Shown here one piece after another: positions 25,508-34,186 of a DNA stretch of 60,186 nucleotides (the stretch's first letter is position 1; each line of letters opens with the position of its first letter). The stretch lies in NCBI RefSeq assembly GCF_003994475.1, contig NZ_RZNY01000032.1:1-60186 (forward strand), given 5' to 3'. The position numbers and the translations under genes are program-made. The notes under the pieces are model-generated. The model searched no databases. It saw nothing but the letters and a program-made list of their open reading frames with translations, and was not told where the DNA came from. Source of the DNA: Paenibacillus anaericanus (GTDB taxonomy: Bacteria > Bacillota > Bacilli > Paenibacillales > Paenibacillaceae).

Positions 25508-26377
25508 ATGAAACTGGATCAAGCGTATTCTGGTAACGTATTTATTTGTAGTTCTGAGCATTATGAATCTTCGAAGGCAGTCATATATGGAATGCCGATG
25601 GATTATACCGTCAGCTTCCGTCCTGGCTCCCGCTTTGGTCCATCCAAGATTCGTCAGGCTTCGGTTGGTTTGGAAGAGTATAGCCCTTATTTGGACAAAA
25701 GTATTCTGGACTCCTCTTATTTTGACGCTGGGGATTTGCTACTTCCTTTTGGTAACCCAGGTCGCAGCCTTGAAGTGATCGGCGAGTATGTACGTGGTTT
25801 ACTTGCAGATGATAAGTTCCCGATTGGACTAGGTGGGGAGCATCTTGTGAGCTGGCCTATCATTGAGGCCGTGTATGAGAAATACCTGGACCTTGCCTTG
25901 ATTCACATTGATGCCCATGCCGATCTTCGTGAACATTATGAAGGCGAGCCATTATCCCACTCGACGCCGATCCGCAAGGCAGCAGCGCTGATGGGTGGCA
26001 AAAATGTATATCAATTCGGTATTCGCTCGGGTTCTAAGGAAGAATTCCTGTTTGGACGTGAGAATACCCATTTCCATCCGTTCGAGGTGGCTGCACCACT
26101 TAAGATGGAGCTACCCAAACTCGGACGTCGTCCAGTTTATGTTACCATCGACATCGATGTACTAGACCCTTCATGTGCGCCAGGAACGGGCACGGCAGAG
26201 GCTGGAGGCATCACTTCGAAGGAATTGCTGGATGCGATTCATCTTATCGCAGGTTCAGACGTTAATGTTGTAGGATGTGACCTCGTGGAGGTTGCACCAA
26301 TTTATGACCCTACAGAACAAACGCCAATTGTAGCGGCTAAGCTAATCCGTGAAATGCTGCTTGGTTTTGTGAAGTAG
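25508..26377 (+). CDS. speB: Agmatinase
   Basis: Hydrolyses agmatine to putrescine and urea, supplying the substrate of SpeE. The 289 residues belong to the ureohydrolase family; the dinuclear Mn site is visible as the His in LGGEHLVSW, HIDAHADLREHYEGE (DAHAD motif) and TIDIDVLDPSCAPGTGTAE. ATG after an AGGAGA-like SD. It ends the operon before a strong terminator. Arginine decarboxylase, the enzyme before it in the pathway, is not in this window. Confidence 0.95.
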   Translation: MKLDQAYSGNVFICSSEHYESSKAVIYGMPMDYTVSFRPGSRFGPSKIRQASVGLEEYSPYLDKSILDSSYFDAGDLLLPFGNPGRSLEVIGEYVRGLLADDKFPIGLGGEHLVSWPIIEAVYEKYLDLALIHIDAHADLREHYEGEPLSHSTPIRKAAALMGGKNVYQFGIRSGSKEEFLFGRENTHFHPFEVAAPLKMELPKLGRRPVYVTIDIDVLDPSCAPGTGTAEAGGITSKELLDAIHLIAGSDVNVVGCDLVEVAPIYDPTEQTPIVAAKLIREMLLGFVK

Positions 26378-26427
26378 TAGGGGAACTTTGATTACATTAC
26401 GAATACAATATATAAGAGCTTAACGAC

Positions 26428-26475
26428 AACAAGCATCTTCTGCACCTTAGACAGGGAGGAGATGCTTGTTTTTTT
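26428..26475 (+). terminator. Terminator of speE-speB
   Basis: AACAAGCATC pairs with GATGCTTGTT, the stem is extended by TTCT/AGGA, and a T-run follows. Confidence 0.85.
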
Positions 26476-26497
26476 ATCGTCATAGGAGGTGTTTTTT

Positions 26498-27469
26498 ATT
26501 CAAGGGAATAAGCGAGATCTATTCATAATAGCCGGTGTAATTATTGTTTTGGCAATTGTAGTGGTGATGGCGATATATTATAAAGCTCCTTCAAATCGTT
26601 CCATCGCTACTACCACGGGTGGTGATTCCACTATTGAGCTTGAGAAGGAAGAGGACAAGAATATTCCAGTGAATTCAGAACCGAGTCCGAGTGTCGTGTT
26701 ACCTTATCTGTTTGAAATGCTTGATTTTCAGGAAGAAGACGTAAAAGCTATCTCAGTAGAACTTGGCGGTATGCAGAAGGATATTCCAGACAATCGACTA
26801 TTTGTTCTATTGCAATCGTTAAGATGGACGGATACGACTGTGGCAAGAGCTGAACAAGGTCCGCAAGCTGACGATGAGAAGGCAATGTTGCACTTCATTT
26901 TGCAGGATCATGAATATGATTTGCCTTATAACTTGAGTAACAATACGTTTGAAGTAGAGGGAGTATCTTATTACGCTGATGACCAAGTGCTGCTGTTAAT
27001 GCAAGGTTTGCTTAGGGAAGACTCCGAATTAGCTGTGCTAGATATATTCCTGGAGAACGCTAGGGTAGAACAAGAGAGTGCTGGTAGCATCGACCCTATG
27101 CCCTTAAATGCAGAACAGACTGAAATGGGCGGCCTAGATTTTAATGGATGGGAAACAAAACTCCAGGATGCAGAAGTGATCTGGAAGATCCCATACTATG
27201 ATGATGGTACTGGTGAGGTTAAAGAAGCACGGAAATTTAGTAATGGGATTCTTATGTTGAACCGCCAGATTATATTCACTAATGACTCTTATGCTACACA
27301 GGATGATGTTAAGGTTGGAATCACGTTAGACCAGGTCATGACTAAACTTGGCCCTGAAGCCTTGAAATTAGTCAGTAGATGGAGTTATAAAGTGGGAGAT
27401 TACTATAAATTCCATCTATACTACAACGATAATAAGGTAAAATATATTGTAATAAGCCAGCCGTTATAG
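26498..27469 (+). CDS. Unknown membrane-anchored extracytoplasmic protein
   Basis: About 323 residues. A short basic N-terminus is followed by one membrane helix (~8-30, LFIIAGVIIVLAIVVVMAIYY), and the rest is soluble and acidic, presumably outside the cell; I do not recognise a domain. The C-terminal part (GITLDQVMTKLGPEALKLVSRW...YYNDNKVKYIVIS) resembles small lipoprotein-like beta modules, but this is a weak impression. The start is unusual: the only canonical codon, GTG 26489, overlaps the SD AGGAGG (26484-26489), while an ATT at 26498 sits at the ideal eight-base distance. I list the ATT start; annotation from 26489 is the alternative. Confidence 0.65.
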   Translation: MQGNKRDLFIIAGVIIVLAIVVVMAIYYKAPSNRSIATTTGGDSTIELEKEEDKNIPVNSEPSPSVVLPYLFEMLDFQEEDVKAISVELGGMQKDIPDNRLFVLLQSLRWTDTTVARAEQGPQADDEKAMLHFILQDHEYDLPYNLSNNTFEVEGVSYYADDQVLLLMQGLLREDSELAVLDIFLENARVEQESAGSIDPMPLNAEQTEMGGLDFNGWETKLQDAEVIWKIPYYDDGTGEVKEARKFSNGILMLNRQIIFTNDSYATQDDVKVGITLDQVMTKLGPEALKLVSRWSYKVGDYYKFHLYYNDNKVKYIVISQPL

Positions 27470-27708
27470 AAGTTAGTCCACAAGCGCTGCTCAGCTCATA
27501 GGGGTGGCGTTTTGTAATTCATGCAATAATCAACCCATTCCAAGTCATCTATTGGACGGATCATATTGAATTGATGTGTTGAACTGGATATAGTAGTACA
27601 AGAAGAAAACTTTGATGTAATATATAGAAGGTGCTCTAAAATTGTCTTTTGACTACGTGAATCTAAGAAGTATTTAGATACACAGGATATAGAATGGAGA
27701 TTTTGGAC

Positions 27709-28131
27709 ATGCCAGACAAGAAGGAAGTTCGTATTGTGCTCACGAGTACTCAGGGCGAGGATAAGAGTGTTCAGGAGATACGGGGCGAAGTCGTTGCCGG
27801 CGGAGAAGGCATCTTATATGTGAAGTATGAGGAGCCGGACAAAGGGCCAACAGGTGGAATAACACGAACGATGATCAAAATATCGAGTAATGAGCTGAAG
27901 ATTATGCGGCATGGTGAAGTTGAATCGCAACAGGCATTCAAAGCGGGACAACGGCTGCCGGGGTTTTACCATTCCCCGTTTACGAAGTTTAATCTATCTA
28001 CGGACACCAGTAGACTGGAGATCAATCTAGAAGGCGCATTTGGCACTGTGTTCTGGGAGTACGATTTGTACGCTTATGAAGAGTTATCAGGACATTTTGT
28101 TATCAGCTTAAATATACAGGAGGAAGTTTGA
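27709..28131 (+). CDS. ywiB: DUF1934 family beta-barrel protein (YwiB-like)
   Basis: About 140 residues, soluble, with alternating beta-strand pattern: VRIVLTSTQGEDKSVQEIRGEV, LYVKYEEPD, TRTMIKISSNELKIMRHGEV, FKAGQRLPGFYHSPFTKF. Length and position match YwiB of B. subtilis, which also neighbours argS; the function is unknown. ATG 27709 has GGAG nine bases upstream; ATG 27694 in the same frame is an alternative, with AGGA before it. It ends one base before argS, implying an operon. Confidence 0.82.
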   Translation: MPDKKEVRIVLTSTQGEDKSVQEIRGEVVAGGEGILYVKYEEPDKGPTGGITRTMIKISSNELKIMRHGEVESQQAFKAGQRLPGFYHSPFTKFNLSTDTSRLEINLEGAFGTVFWEYDLYAYEELSGHFVISLNIQEEV

Positions 28132-28132
28132 T

Positions 28133-29812
28133 ATGACACTCAATCCATTAGAACAAATGAACCAGAAGGTGAAGCAAGCCATTATTGAAGCCATTACAGC
28201 TGCTGGACTAGCGACTGAAGAAGAGATTCCAGCTATGGCTATGGAAATACCGAAAGAGAAGGCACATGGCGATCTAGCTACCAATGCGGCGATGCAGTTG
28301 ACCCGGATTGCGAAGAAGAACCCACGCCAAATTGCTGAAGCCATTGTTAGTCATCTTGATTACGAGAAGGCGGGTATTGAAAAGGCGGAAATCGCTGGCC
28401 CTGGGTTTATCAATTTTACGGTGAGCAAGAGTTACTTGTATCCTGTGATCGAACAGGTCTATTCTCAAGGTAAAGATTATGGCCGGGTAAATGATGGACA
28501 AGGTAAAAAGATGCAAATGGAATTTGTTAGTGCTAATCCTACGGGGAGTTTACATTTAGGACATGCCCGCGGTGCAGCGGTTGGTGATGCCCTCTGTAAC
28601 GTATTAGATTTCGCTGGTTATGATGTTACTCGTGAATATTACATTAATGATGCTGGTAATCAGGTAGTTAATCTGTGTAAGTCGATAGAAGCGCGTTACA
28701 AGCAAGAGCTTGGAATGGATACAGAAATGCCGGAAGACGGCTATCATGGTGAAGACATCAAGGGTTTCGCTAGAGAACTGGTTGCTGAGAAGGGTGAAGA
28801 ATTACTGTCCTTAACACCAGAGGAACGTGAAGCATTCCTTCGTAAATATGGTCTAGAGAAGGAACTTGAGAAGATTAAGCGGGATTTGGGACGTTTTCGG
28901 GTTGGTTTTGATGTCTGGTTTAGTGAATCGTCTATGTATGAGGATGGACAGGTGGAGAACTCGCTTCAAGAACTACGGGCTAAAGGGCAAACCTTTGAAT
29001 TGGATGGAGCCACTTGGTTGCGTACGACAGATTATGGTGATGATAAGGATCGTGTACTCGTTAAGAACGACGGTACCTATACTTATCTGACTCCAGACAT
29101 CGCCTACCATCGGAATAAATATGACCGTGGTTTTGATCGTATGATCAACATCTGGGGCGCTGACCATCATGGATATATCCCTCGGGTGAAAGCAGCTATG
29201 GAAGCAATCGGCAATGATCCAGAAAAGCTTACCGTGCTTATAGCGCAAATGGTCAGTCTGTTCCAAGATGGTGAGAAGGTTAAAATGTCCAAACGGACAG
29301 GTAAAGCTGTAACTATGGTTGATTTGATGGATGAGGTTGGAGTAGATGCTATTCGTTATTTCTTCACGATGCGTAGTATGGATTCGCATCTTGATTTCGA
29401 TATGGACTTGGCTATCTCCACATCTAATGAGAACCCTGTTTTTTATGTTCAATATGCGTATGCCCGGATTTGTAGCGTGTATCGTCAGGCGGAGGAGCAA
29501 GGCATTGTAATCCCATCTTTGGAGTCCATTAATTTAAACAAACTGACAGCAGAGCATGAGTATGACCTGTTGCGGAAGATTGGTGAACTACCGGAAGAAA
29601 TCAGAACGACAGCGGAGAACTTTGCACCGCATCGACTCGTTCGTTATGTATATGAACTTGCTTCACTGTTCCACAGTTATTACAAGGCGGAGCGTGTAAT
29701 TACTGAAGATAGTGAGCAGACGGTTGCACGTTTGGCTCTACTCGGGGCCGTTCGTACGACCTTGGCTAATGTTCTCACATTGATCGGAGTGTCTGCGCCA
29801 GAACGGATGTAA
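28133..29812 (+). CDS. argS: Arginyl-tRNA synthetase
   Basis: Charges tRNA-Arg. 559 residues, class I: N-terminal Add1 domain (LATNAAMQLTRIAKKNPRQIA), HIGH-type signature in NPTGSLHLGHARGAAVGD, catalytic-core INDAGNQV, the KMSKRTGKAVTM loop (KMSKS equivalent) and the C-terminal anticodon-binding DALR domain ending in LTLIGVSAPERM. Start ATG follows SD AGGAGG eight bases upstream. No T-box leader is visible in front of the operon. Confidence 0.97.
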   Translation: MTLNPLEQMNQKVKQAIIEAITAAGLATEEEIPAMAMEIPKEKAHGDLATNAAMQLTRIAKKNPRQIAEAIVSHLDYEKAGIEKAEIAGPGFINFTVSKSYLYPVIEQVYSQGKDYGRVNDGQGKKMQMEFVSANPTGSLHLGHARGAAVGDALCNVLDFAGYDVTREYYINDAGNQVVNLCKSIEARYKQELGMDTEMPEDGYHGEDIKGFARELVAEKGEELLSLTPEEREAFLRKYGLEKELEKIKRDLGRFRVGFDVWFSESSMYEDGQVENSLQELRAKGQTFELDGATWLRTTDYGDDKDRVLVKNDGTYTYLTPDIAYHRNKYDRGFDRMINIWGADHHGYIPRVKAAMEAIGNDPEKLTVLIAQMVSLFQDGEKVKMSKRTGKAVTMVDLMDEVGVDAIRYFFTMRSMDSHLDFDMDLAISTSNENPVFYVQYAYARICSVYRQAEEQGIVIPSLESINLNKLTAEHEYDLLRKIGELPEEIRTTAENFAPHRLVRYVYELASLFHSYYKAERVITEDSEQTVARLALLGAVRTTLANVLTLIGVSAPERM

Positions 29813-29854
29813 TATTCCTTATTTGGCTACGGCATTCTAAGTCAATTAGAATGG

Positions 29855-29891
29855 ATCGCCCTTTCCCTATTATGGGTGGAGGGCGATTTTT
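29855..29891 (+). terminator. Terminator of argS
   Basis: ATCGCCCT pairs with AGGGCGAT, stem continued by CCC/GGG, followed by five T. Confidence 0.8.
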
Positions 29892-29943
29892 GTGTTTGTG
29901 GAAGTGGTGATTATCGCCCATATCATCGTCGTGACGGTCTAGG

Positions 29944-31092
29944 CTAGGATGAAGTGAGTTTTTTAGTTTTGCCGCGCAGCAGACGTGATGCATGGGCTTC
30001 CCCTGTGCCGGCTTTGGCTAAGGGACTGTTAGCGGGGAGCGCGCGGGCATTACGGCGGATCCGCCGCTTGACTTGGTCTGGAGTCATACCGGGGCGCAGG
30101 GATAGTAATAGGGCGATAGCTCCGCTGACATGGGAAGTCGCCATGGATGTGCCGCTCATTTCGCGATGCCCGCCTCCGAGCCAGCAAGAATAGATCTTTT
30201 CTCCGGGAGCGTAGATGTCGATATAGGATCCGTGGTTACTAAATGGAGCAATACGACCATTTTTACCTGTGGCTCCAACGGAGATAGTCTGAGAATAGCG
30301 GGCGGGGTAATCTACGCTACGGCTTTTCTTATCATTGCCTGAGGAGGCGACTACGATAATACCTGCCTCATGAGCTTTACGTATAATATTCTGTAGAGAT
30401 ACACTTTTGTTCTTCATACCAAAACTCATATTGACGATATGCATATGGTTCCTGACACACCAGTCGATACCAAGGATAATATCAGAGACGTAGGCAGAGC
30501 CATTATGATCAAAAGCTTTTACGGGATAAATCAAAGAACGGGGGGCAACACCGATGATGCCCTGCGAACCTCCAGATGCGGCGATCGTGCCAGAGATATG
30601 AGTACCGTGTCCGTTATCGTCGTGAGGTAGGCTAACGCGATTTAATAAATTAATTCCCCGTGCAAGTGAATAGCGAAGGTCGGGGTGTGAATAGTCCACC
30701 CCAGTGTCAATAACGCCGATCCGGATTTGACTTCCTGTCGAGAGAGACCAGGCCTCCGGAGCATCGATACGTCTGACACCCCAAGGAATTTCTGCACTAC
30801 GTTCCTTACCTGGGGAGGCGGAGTGGACACTAACGATAGAATCCTCCTCCACTAATACACCGAATCGATTGCGGGTAACTTTGTCCGGTAAGCCTAGTGG
30901 ACATAGGAAGGCCCGAAGCAAGGAAGAGGTGCGGACTCGCTTTAATGCTGGGAGCTTCCGTCTAAGTCTGTGTAGTTGGCGTAGACATTCGTTGTATTGT
31001 GCCGGATGGGGAAAGCGGATAATATATCGCCCGCTGGTTCCGGAGGTGTTTATGTGGCCATTTAAATATTGTAGGAATACGGAGTAGTCCAT
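29944..31092 (-). CDS. Subtilisin-like S8 serine protease without obvious signal peptide
   Basis: 382-residue protease with the full catalytic triad: Asp in IGVIDTGVDYSHPDL, His in NGHGTHISGTIAA, Ser in SGTSMATSHVSGAIALL, and the oxyanion Asn in ASSGND. The first ~95 residues look like an I9-type propeptide (RYIIRFPHPAQYNECLRQLH), but no hydrophobic signal sequence precedes it, so the enzyme may be intracellular, spore-associated, or exported by another route. The C-terminus is basic. SD AGGAGGGG about eight bases before the ATG. Monocistronic. Confidence 0.9.
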   Translation of the reverse strand: MDYSVFLQYLNGHINTSGTSGRYIIRFPHPAQYNECLRQLHRLRRKLPALKRVRTSSLLRAFLCPLGLPDKVTRNRFGVLVEEDSIVSVHSASPGKERSAEIPWGVRRIDAPEAWSLSTGSQIRIGVIDTGVDYSHPDLRYSLARGINLLNRVSLPHDDNGHGTHISGTIAASGGSQGIIGVAPRSLIYPVKAFDHNGSAYVSDIILGIDWCVRNHMHIVNMSFGMKNKSVSLQNIIRKAHEAGIIVVASSGNDKKSRSVDYPARYSQTISVGATGKNGRIAPFSNHGSYIDIYAPGEKIYSCWLGGGHREMSGTSMATSHVSGAIALLLSLRPGMTPDQVKRRIRRNARALPANSPLAKAGTGEAHASRLLRGKTKKLTSS

Positions 31093-31349
31093 TATGGTAG
31101 CCCCTCCTGACGAAGTGTTGCAGTATATTATGATGATGTTCTAATCGCTGAGTGGGGAAGGGGCCCTGTTTATAGGAAATGGGCTAAGGGGTATGGTCTA
31201 TGCAAATTACATAAATTTCTAAAGATAAGCTTGGATGTGCGTGTCAAAGTTAGAATCTGGACATAGGATGGAGTGAGAGCCATAATAAGGCTTTCACTAA
31301 CCTTCGGGGGGTTGCTCTATAGCTTCCTTTTGGAGAGGATACAGTCAGG

Positions 31350-31379
31350 AGACGGTGAACGCTCTGTTCCCGTCTTTTT
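31350..31379 (+). terminator. Terminator of an unassigned short transcript
   Basis: AGACGG-t-GAAC pairs with GTTCCCGTCT around loop GCTCT and is followed by five T. No gene precedes it on this strand. Upstream hairpins (GTGAGAGCC/GGCTTTCAC at about 31273-31297, AACC/GGTT just after) suggest a structured leader or small RNA. Confidence 0.7.
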
Positions 31380-31441
31380 CTTGTGTAGGTCACCCTAATC
31401 AGGGATCGAGGATTATTATAAACTTGCGACTTTTTTTAAAC

Positions 31442-31470
31442 TTGCAATTTAGTTCCAAATAGGGTTTACT
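31442..31470 (+). promoter_or_regulatory. Probable promoter of rpoE
   Basis: TTGCAA (31442-31447), 17-base spacer, TTTACT (31465-31470). Confidence 0.5.
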
Positions 31471-31575
31471 AATGTGTGATATGGATATGTTAGTGAAGGA
31501 ATCAATTTTAATGATTGGTTTTACGTTTTAATTTGAATTTTAAATGAACATTGCGTGAGAGGAAGTGTCCGCCAG

Positions 31576-32142
31576 GTGAGTACTTCAATTAATTTGAAAA
31601 TTGATCCGGAGAAAGTTTTTGAGATTCCGATGGTCGATTTGGCTTTTATGATTTTAAAAGTAGCAAATACACCTTATTACTATCGTGACCTTATGAAAGA
31701 GGTTGCTAAGGTTCGTGGTATGTCGGAGCAAGAGTCTAGTGAAGCGATTGCGCAATTATATACGGAGATCAATATTGATGGCCGTTTTGCTTGTGTTGGC
31801 ACCAACTTGTGGGGCCTGAAACGCTGGTATCCAGTTGAGAAGTCTGAAGATCCAGTTGGTAACGCCAAACGTCCACGTATTATTAACGACGACGATGACG
31901 ATCTTGAAGATGATGACTTTGCAGAAGAAGAATCCTTTACTCCGGATGGAGACGGCTTTGATAAGGTCGATGACGATCAAGATGAGTTGTTTGCGGATGA
32001 AGACGAGGAAGATGTTGAAGAAGTAGAAGAAGTGGAAGATGAGGCTCTTCTAGAGGATGCAGATTTGGATGAGGATGAAGACGAACTTGCAGATGAAGAA
32101 GATTCCGAAGATGATTTGGACGATAGCGAAGAAGATAAGTAA
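31576..32142 (+). CDS. rpoE: RNA polymerase delta subunit
   Basis: Auxiliary subunit of Firmicutes RNA polymerase that speeds recycling and raises promoter selectivity. 188 residues: an N-terminal HARE-HTH globular domain (VDLAFMILKVANTPYYYRDLMKEV, then QLYTEINIDGRFACVGTNLWGLKRWYP) and a C-terminal half made almost wholly of Asp/Glu, the known disordered acidic tail. Start taken at GTG 31576 with GAGAGGAAG upstream; GTG 31555 in the same frame is an alternative. Followed by pyrG, as in B. subtilis. Confidence 0.93.
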   Translation: MSTSINLKIDPEKVFEIPMVDLAFMILKVANTPYYYRDLMKEVAKVRGMSEQESSEAIAQLYTEINIDGRFACVGTNLWGLKRWYPVEKSEDPVGNAKRPRIINDDDDDLEDDDFAEEESFTPDGDGFDKVDDDQDELFADEDEEDVEEVEEVEDEALLEDADLDEDEDELADEEDSEDDLDDSEEDK

Positions 32143-32215
32143 AATAGATTTCGTATCGTTGATTACACAATAAATTTGCCACATCAAGGTATCCTGAATA
32201 CCCACCCTTATTCAC

Positions 32216-32244
32216 TTGACAGAGGCTGAGGTAACGGGTAAACT
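32216..32244 (+). promoter_or_regulatory. pyrG promoter with GGGC start
   Basis: -35 TTGACA (32216-32221), 17-base spacer, -10 TAAACT (32239-32244). Seven bases further the sequence reads GGGCTT, so transcripts would start GGGC (G at 32252), the initial sequence needed for the CTP-sensitive reiterative transcription known for B. subtilis pyrG. Confidence 0.75.
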
Positions 32245-32288
32245 ATTGCATGGGCTTATGAATCAATCCAATAAATATGATTTCTTAT

Positions 32289-32324
32289 AAAAGTGCCCCG
32301 ATCCTATTCGGGTGTCACTTTTTT
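32289..32324 (+). terminator. Attenuator terminator in the pyrG leader
   Basis: The stem AAGTG-CCCCGA / TCGGG-CACTT with an internal offset is followed by a long T-rich run. It lies 37 bases after the predicted transcript start and 130 bases before pyrG. Its 5' arm is C-rich, as required for pairing with an extra poly-G 5' end. Confidence 0.8.
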
Positions 32325-32456
32325 GTTTTTTTATTGCCCATTTAGCTATGGATTTATAGAAAATGGGTTACGCTAATGACTCTTGGGTCACCCGCATATC
32401 AGGTTTACTACTGAGGTAGTTTTGAGCACGTACTATATATAGGAGGTTTTTTGACG

Positions 32457-34058
32457 GTGGCAAAATATATTTTCGTAACAGGCGGAGTCGTTTCCTCGCT
32501 CGGGAAGGGGATTACGGCCGCATCGCTGGGAAGACTGCTGAAGAACAGGGGTTTAAAGGTAACAATCCAAAAATTTGATCCCTACTTGAATGTCGATCCG
32601 GGCACAATGAGTCCGTATCAGCATGGGGAAGTGTTCGTAACCGATGATGGTGCAGAAACGGATCTTGATTTGGGTCACTATGAACGGTTTATCGACATCA
32701 ACCTTTCGAAGAACAACAATGTAACAACAGGTAAAATTTATTCTTCAGTAATTGGTAAAGAGCGTCGCGGGGAATACCTGGGTGGAACAGTACAGGTTAT
32801 TCCGCATATTACGAACGAAATTAAAGAACGTGTATATCGTGCCGGACGTGAAGCCGGTTCTGATGTGGTCATTACCGAAATCGGGGGCACCGTCGGAGAT
32901 ATTGAAAGTTTGCCATTTCTTGAAGCCATTCGCCAAATCAAGAGTGACATTGGTCGTGAGAACGTTATGTACATCCATGTTACCCTTATTCCATATATCA
33001 AAGCTGCTGGTGAAGTGAAGACGAAACCAACTCAGCACAGTGTTAAAGAACTGCGTAGTATCGGTATCCAACCAAATGTTATCGTATGCCGGACTGAGCA
33101 TGAACTATCCGATGATATGAAGGCTAAGATCGCACTATTCTGTGATATAGATGCTAGTGCGGTAGTAGAATGCCGTGATGCGGATACATTGTATCAAGTA
33201 CCACTTAACTTGCGTGAAGAAGGTCTCGATGAGATTGCCGTCAATCATTTGAAATTGACAACTCCTCCAGCGGATATGAGCGAATGGGAGAATCTTGTAG
33301 AGCGAATCAACAAGCTTGAGAAAACAGTTGAAATTGCTATCGTAGGAAAATATGTAGCATTACACGATGCTTATCTAAGTGTAGTTGAATCGTTATCTCA
33401 TGCTGGATTTGATGCTAATGCCGATGTGAAAATTCGTTGGGTCAATGCGGAAGATATAACTGATGAGAACGTTGAGGAACATTTAGGTGGTATCGGTGGG
33501 ATTCTCGTGCCAGGTGGGTTTGGTGACCGCGGTATCGAGGGTAAAATCTCAACGATCCGTTATGCACGCGAAAAGAACATTCCATTCTTCGGTATTTGCT
33601 TAGGCATGCAAGTGGCTGTTATTGAATACGCACGTTCGTTGGCTGGTCTTCCGGGTGCTAATAGCTCCGAAATCAATCCGTCAACTGAGTATCCGGTCAT
33701 CGATTTGCTTCCAGAGCAGAAGGATATTGAAGACTTGGGTGGTACGATGCGTCTTGGTCTGTATCCATGTAAGCTTACTCCGGATTCACTTGCTATGCAG
33801 TGCTACGACGATGAACTTGTATACGAGAGACATCGTCATCGTTATGAGTTTAATAACACCTACCGTGAAGCAATTGAAGCAGCAGGTCTGCGGATTTCCG
33901 GTACTTCACCAGATGGACGACTTGTCGAAATCGTTGAATTGCCGAATCATCCTTGGTTCTTGGCGGTACAATTCCATCCGGAATTCACTTCCCGTCCGAA
34001 CCGTCCGCAGCCACTTTTCCGCGAGTTTGTTAAAGCGGCAATTACTCACTTGTCATAA
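32457..34058 (+). CDS. pyrG: CTP synthase
   Basis: Makes CTP from UTP using glutamine. ~533 residues: an N-terminal amidoligase domain (KYIFVTGGVVSSLGKGI, a P-loop; DPYLNVDPGTMSPYQHGEVFV; ITEIGGTVGDIESLPFLEA) and a C-terminal class I glutamine amidotransferase with nucleophile Cys in FFGICLGMQVAV and His/Glu in QFHPEF. GTG 32457 is ten bases after SD AGGAGG; TTG 32451 is only four bases away and less likely. Regulation by a CTP-responsive leader is predicted from the GGGC start and attenuator. Confidence 0.97.
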   Translation: MAKYIFVTGGVVSSLGKGITAASLGRLLKNRGLKVTIQKFDPYLNVDPGTMSPYQHGEVFVTDDGAETDLDLGHYERFIDINLSKNNNVTTGKIYSSVIGKERRGEYLGGTVQVIPHITNEIKERVYRAGREAGSDVVITEIGGTVGDIESLPFLEAIRQIKSDIGRENVMYIHVTLIPYIKAAGEVKTKPTQHSVKELRSIGIQPNVIVCRTEHELSDDMKAKIALFCDIDASAVVECRDADTLYQVPLNLREEGLDEIAVNHLKLTTPPADMSEWENLVERINKLEKTVEIAIVGKYVALHDAYLSVVESLSHAGFDANADVKIRWVNAEDITDENVEEHLGGIGGILVPGGFGDRGIEGKISTIRYAREKNIPFFGICLGMQVAVIEYARSLAGLPGANSSEINPSTEYPVIDLLPEQKDIEDLGGTMRLGLYPCKLTPDSLAMQCYDDELVYERHRHRYEFNNTYREAIEAAGLRISGTSPDGRLVEIVELPNHPWFLAVQFHPEFTSRPNRPQPLFREFVKAAITHLS

Positions 34059-34120
34059 GTTCATTTCTCTGTGAATCTTCACAGTAACTTCAAACATATA
34101 TCAACCCCTTTTTTCCAAAA

Positions 34121-34149
34121 GAAGGTATTTCCTAATTAGAGGCGAATTA
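34121..34149 (+). promoter_or_regulatory. Sigma-H type promoter of spo0F
   Basis: GAAGGTATT (34121-34129) matches the sigma-H -35 RnAGGAwwW with one mismatch; after 12 bases GCGAATTA (34142-34149) matches the -10 RnGAATww. spo0F of B. subtilis is known to have a sigma-H promoter. I see no clear 0A box. Confidence 0.65.
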
Positions 34150-34186
34150 GTTGTTTGGTAAGAGTTAACTCTTAGGGGGGTTCTCG

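Larger units (their letters stand above)
31093..31575. other. Long divergent spacer with a structured RNA-like segment
   Basis: Between the protease (-) and rpoE (+). No ORF. Holds a chain of hairpins ending in a terminator (31275-31379) and, after it, a promoter for rpoE (31442-31470). See those entries. Confidence 0.6.

Noticed and set aside
27470..27708. T-box leader before ywiB-argS
   Set aside because: No T-box consensus (TGGNACCGCG-like) and no terminator/antiterminator pair seen.
32143..32215. Separate terminator for rpoE
   Set aside because: No hairpin with a T-run occurs before the pyrG promoter; the terminator further on belongs to the pyrG leader.
34069..34084. Palindrome CTGTGAATCTTCACAG after pyrG
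   Set aside because: Two-base centre cannot form a good RNA hairpin, no T-run follows, and no known operator matches; probably chance.
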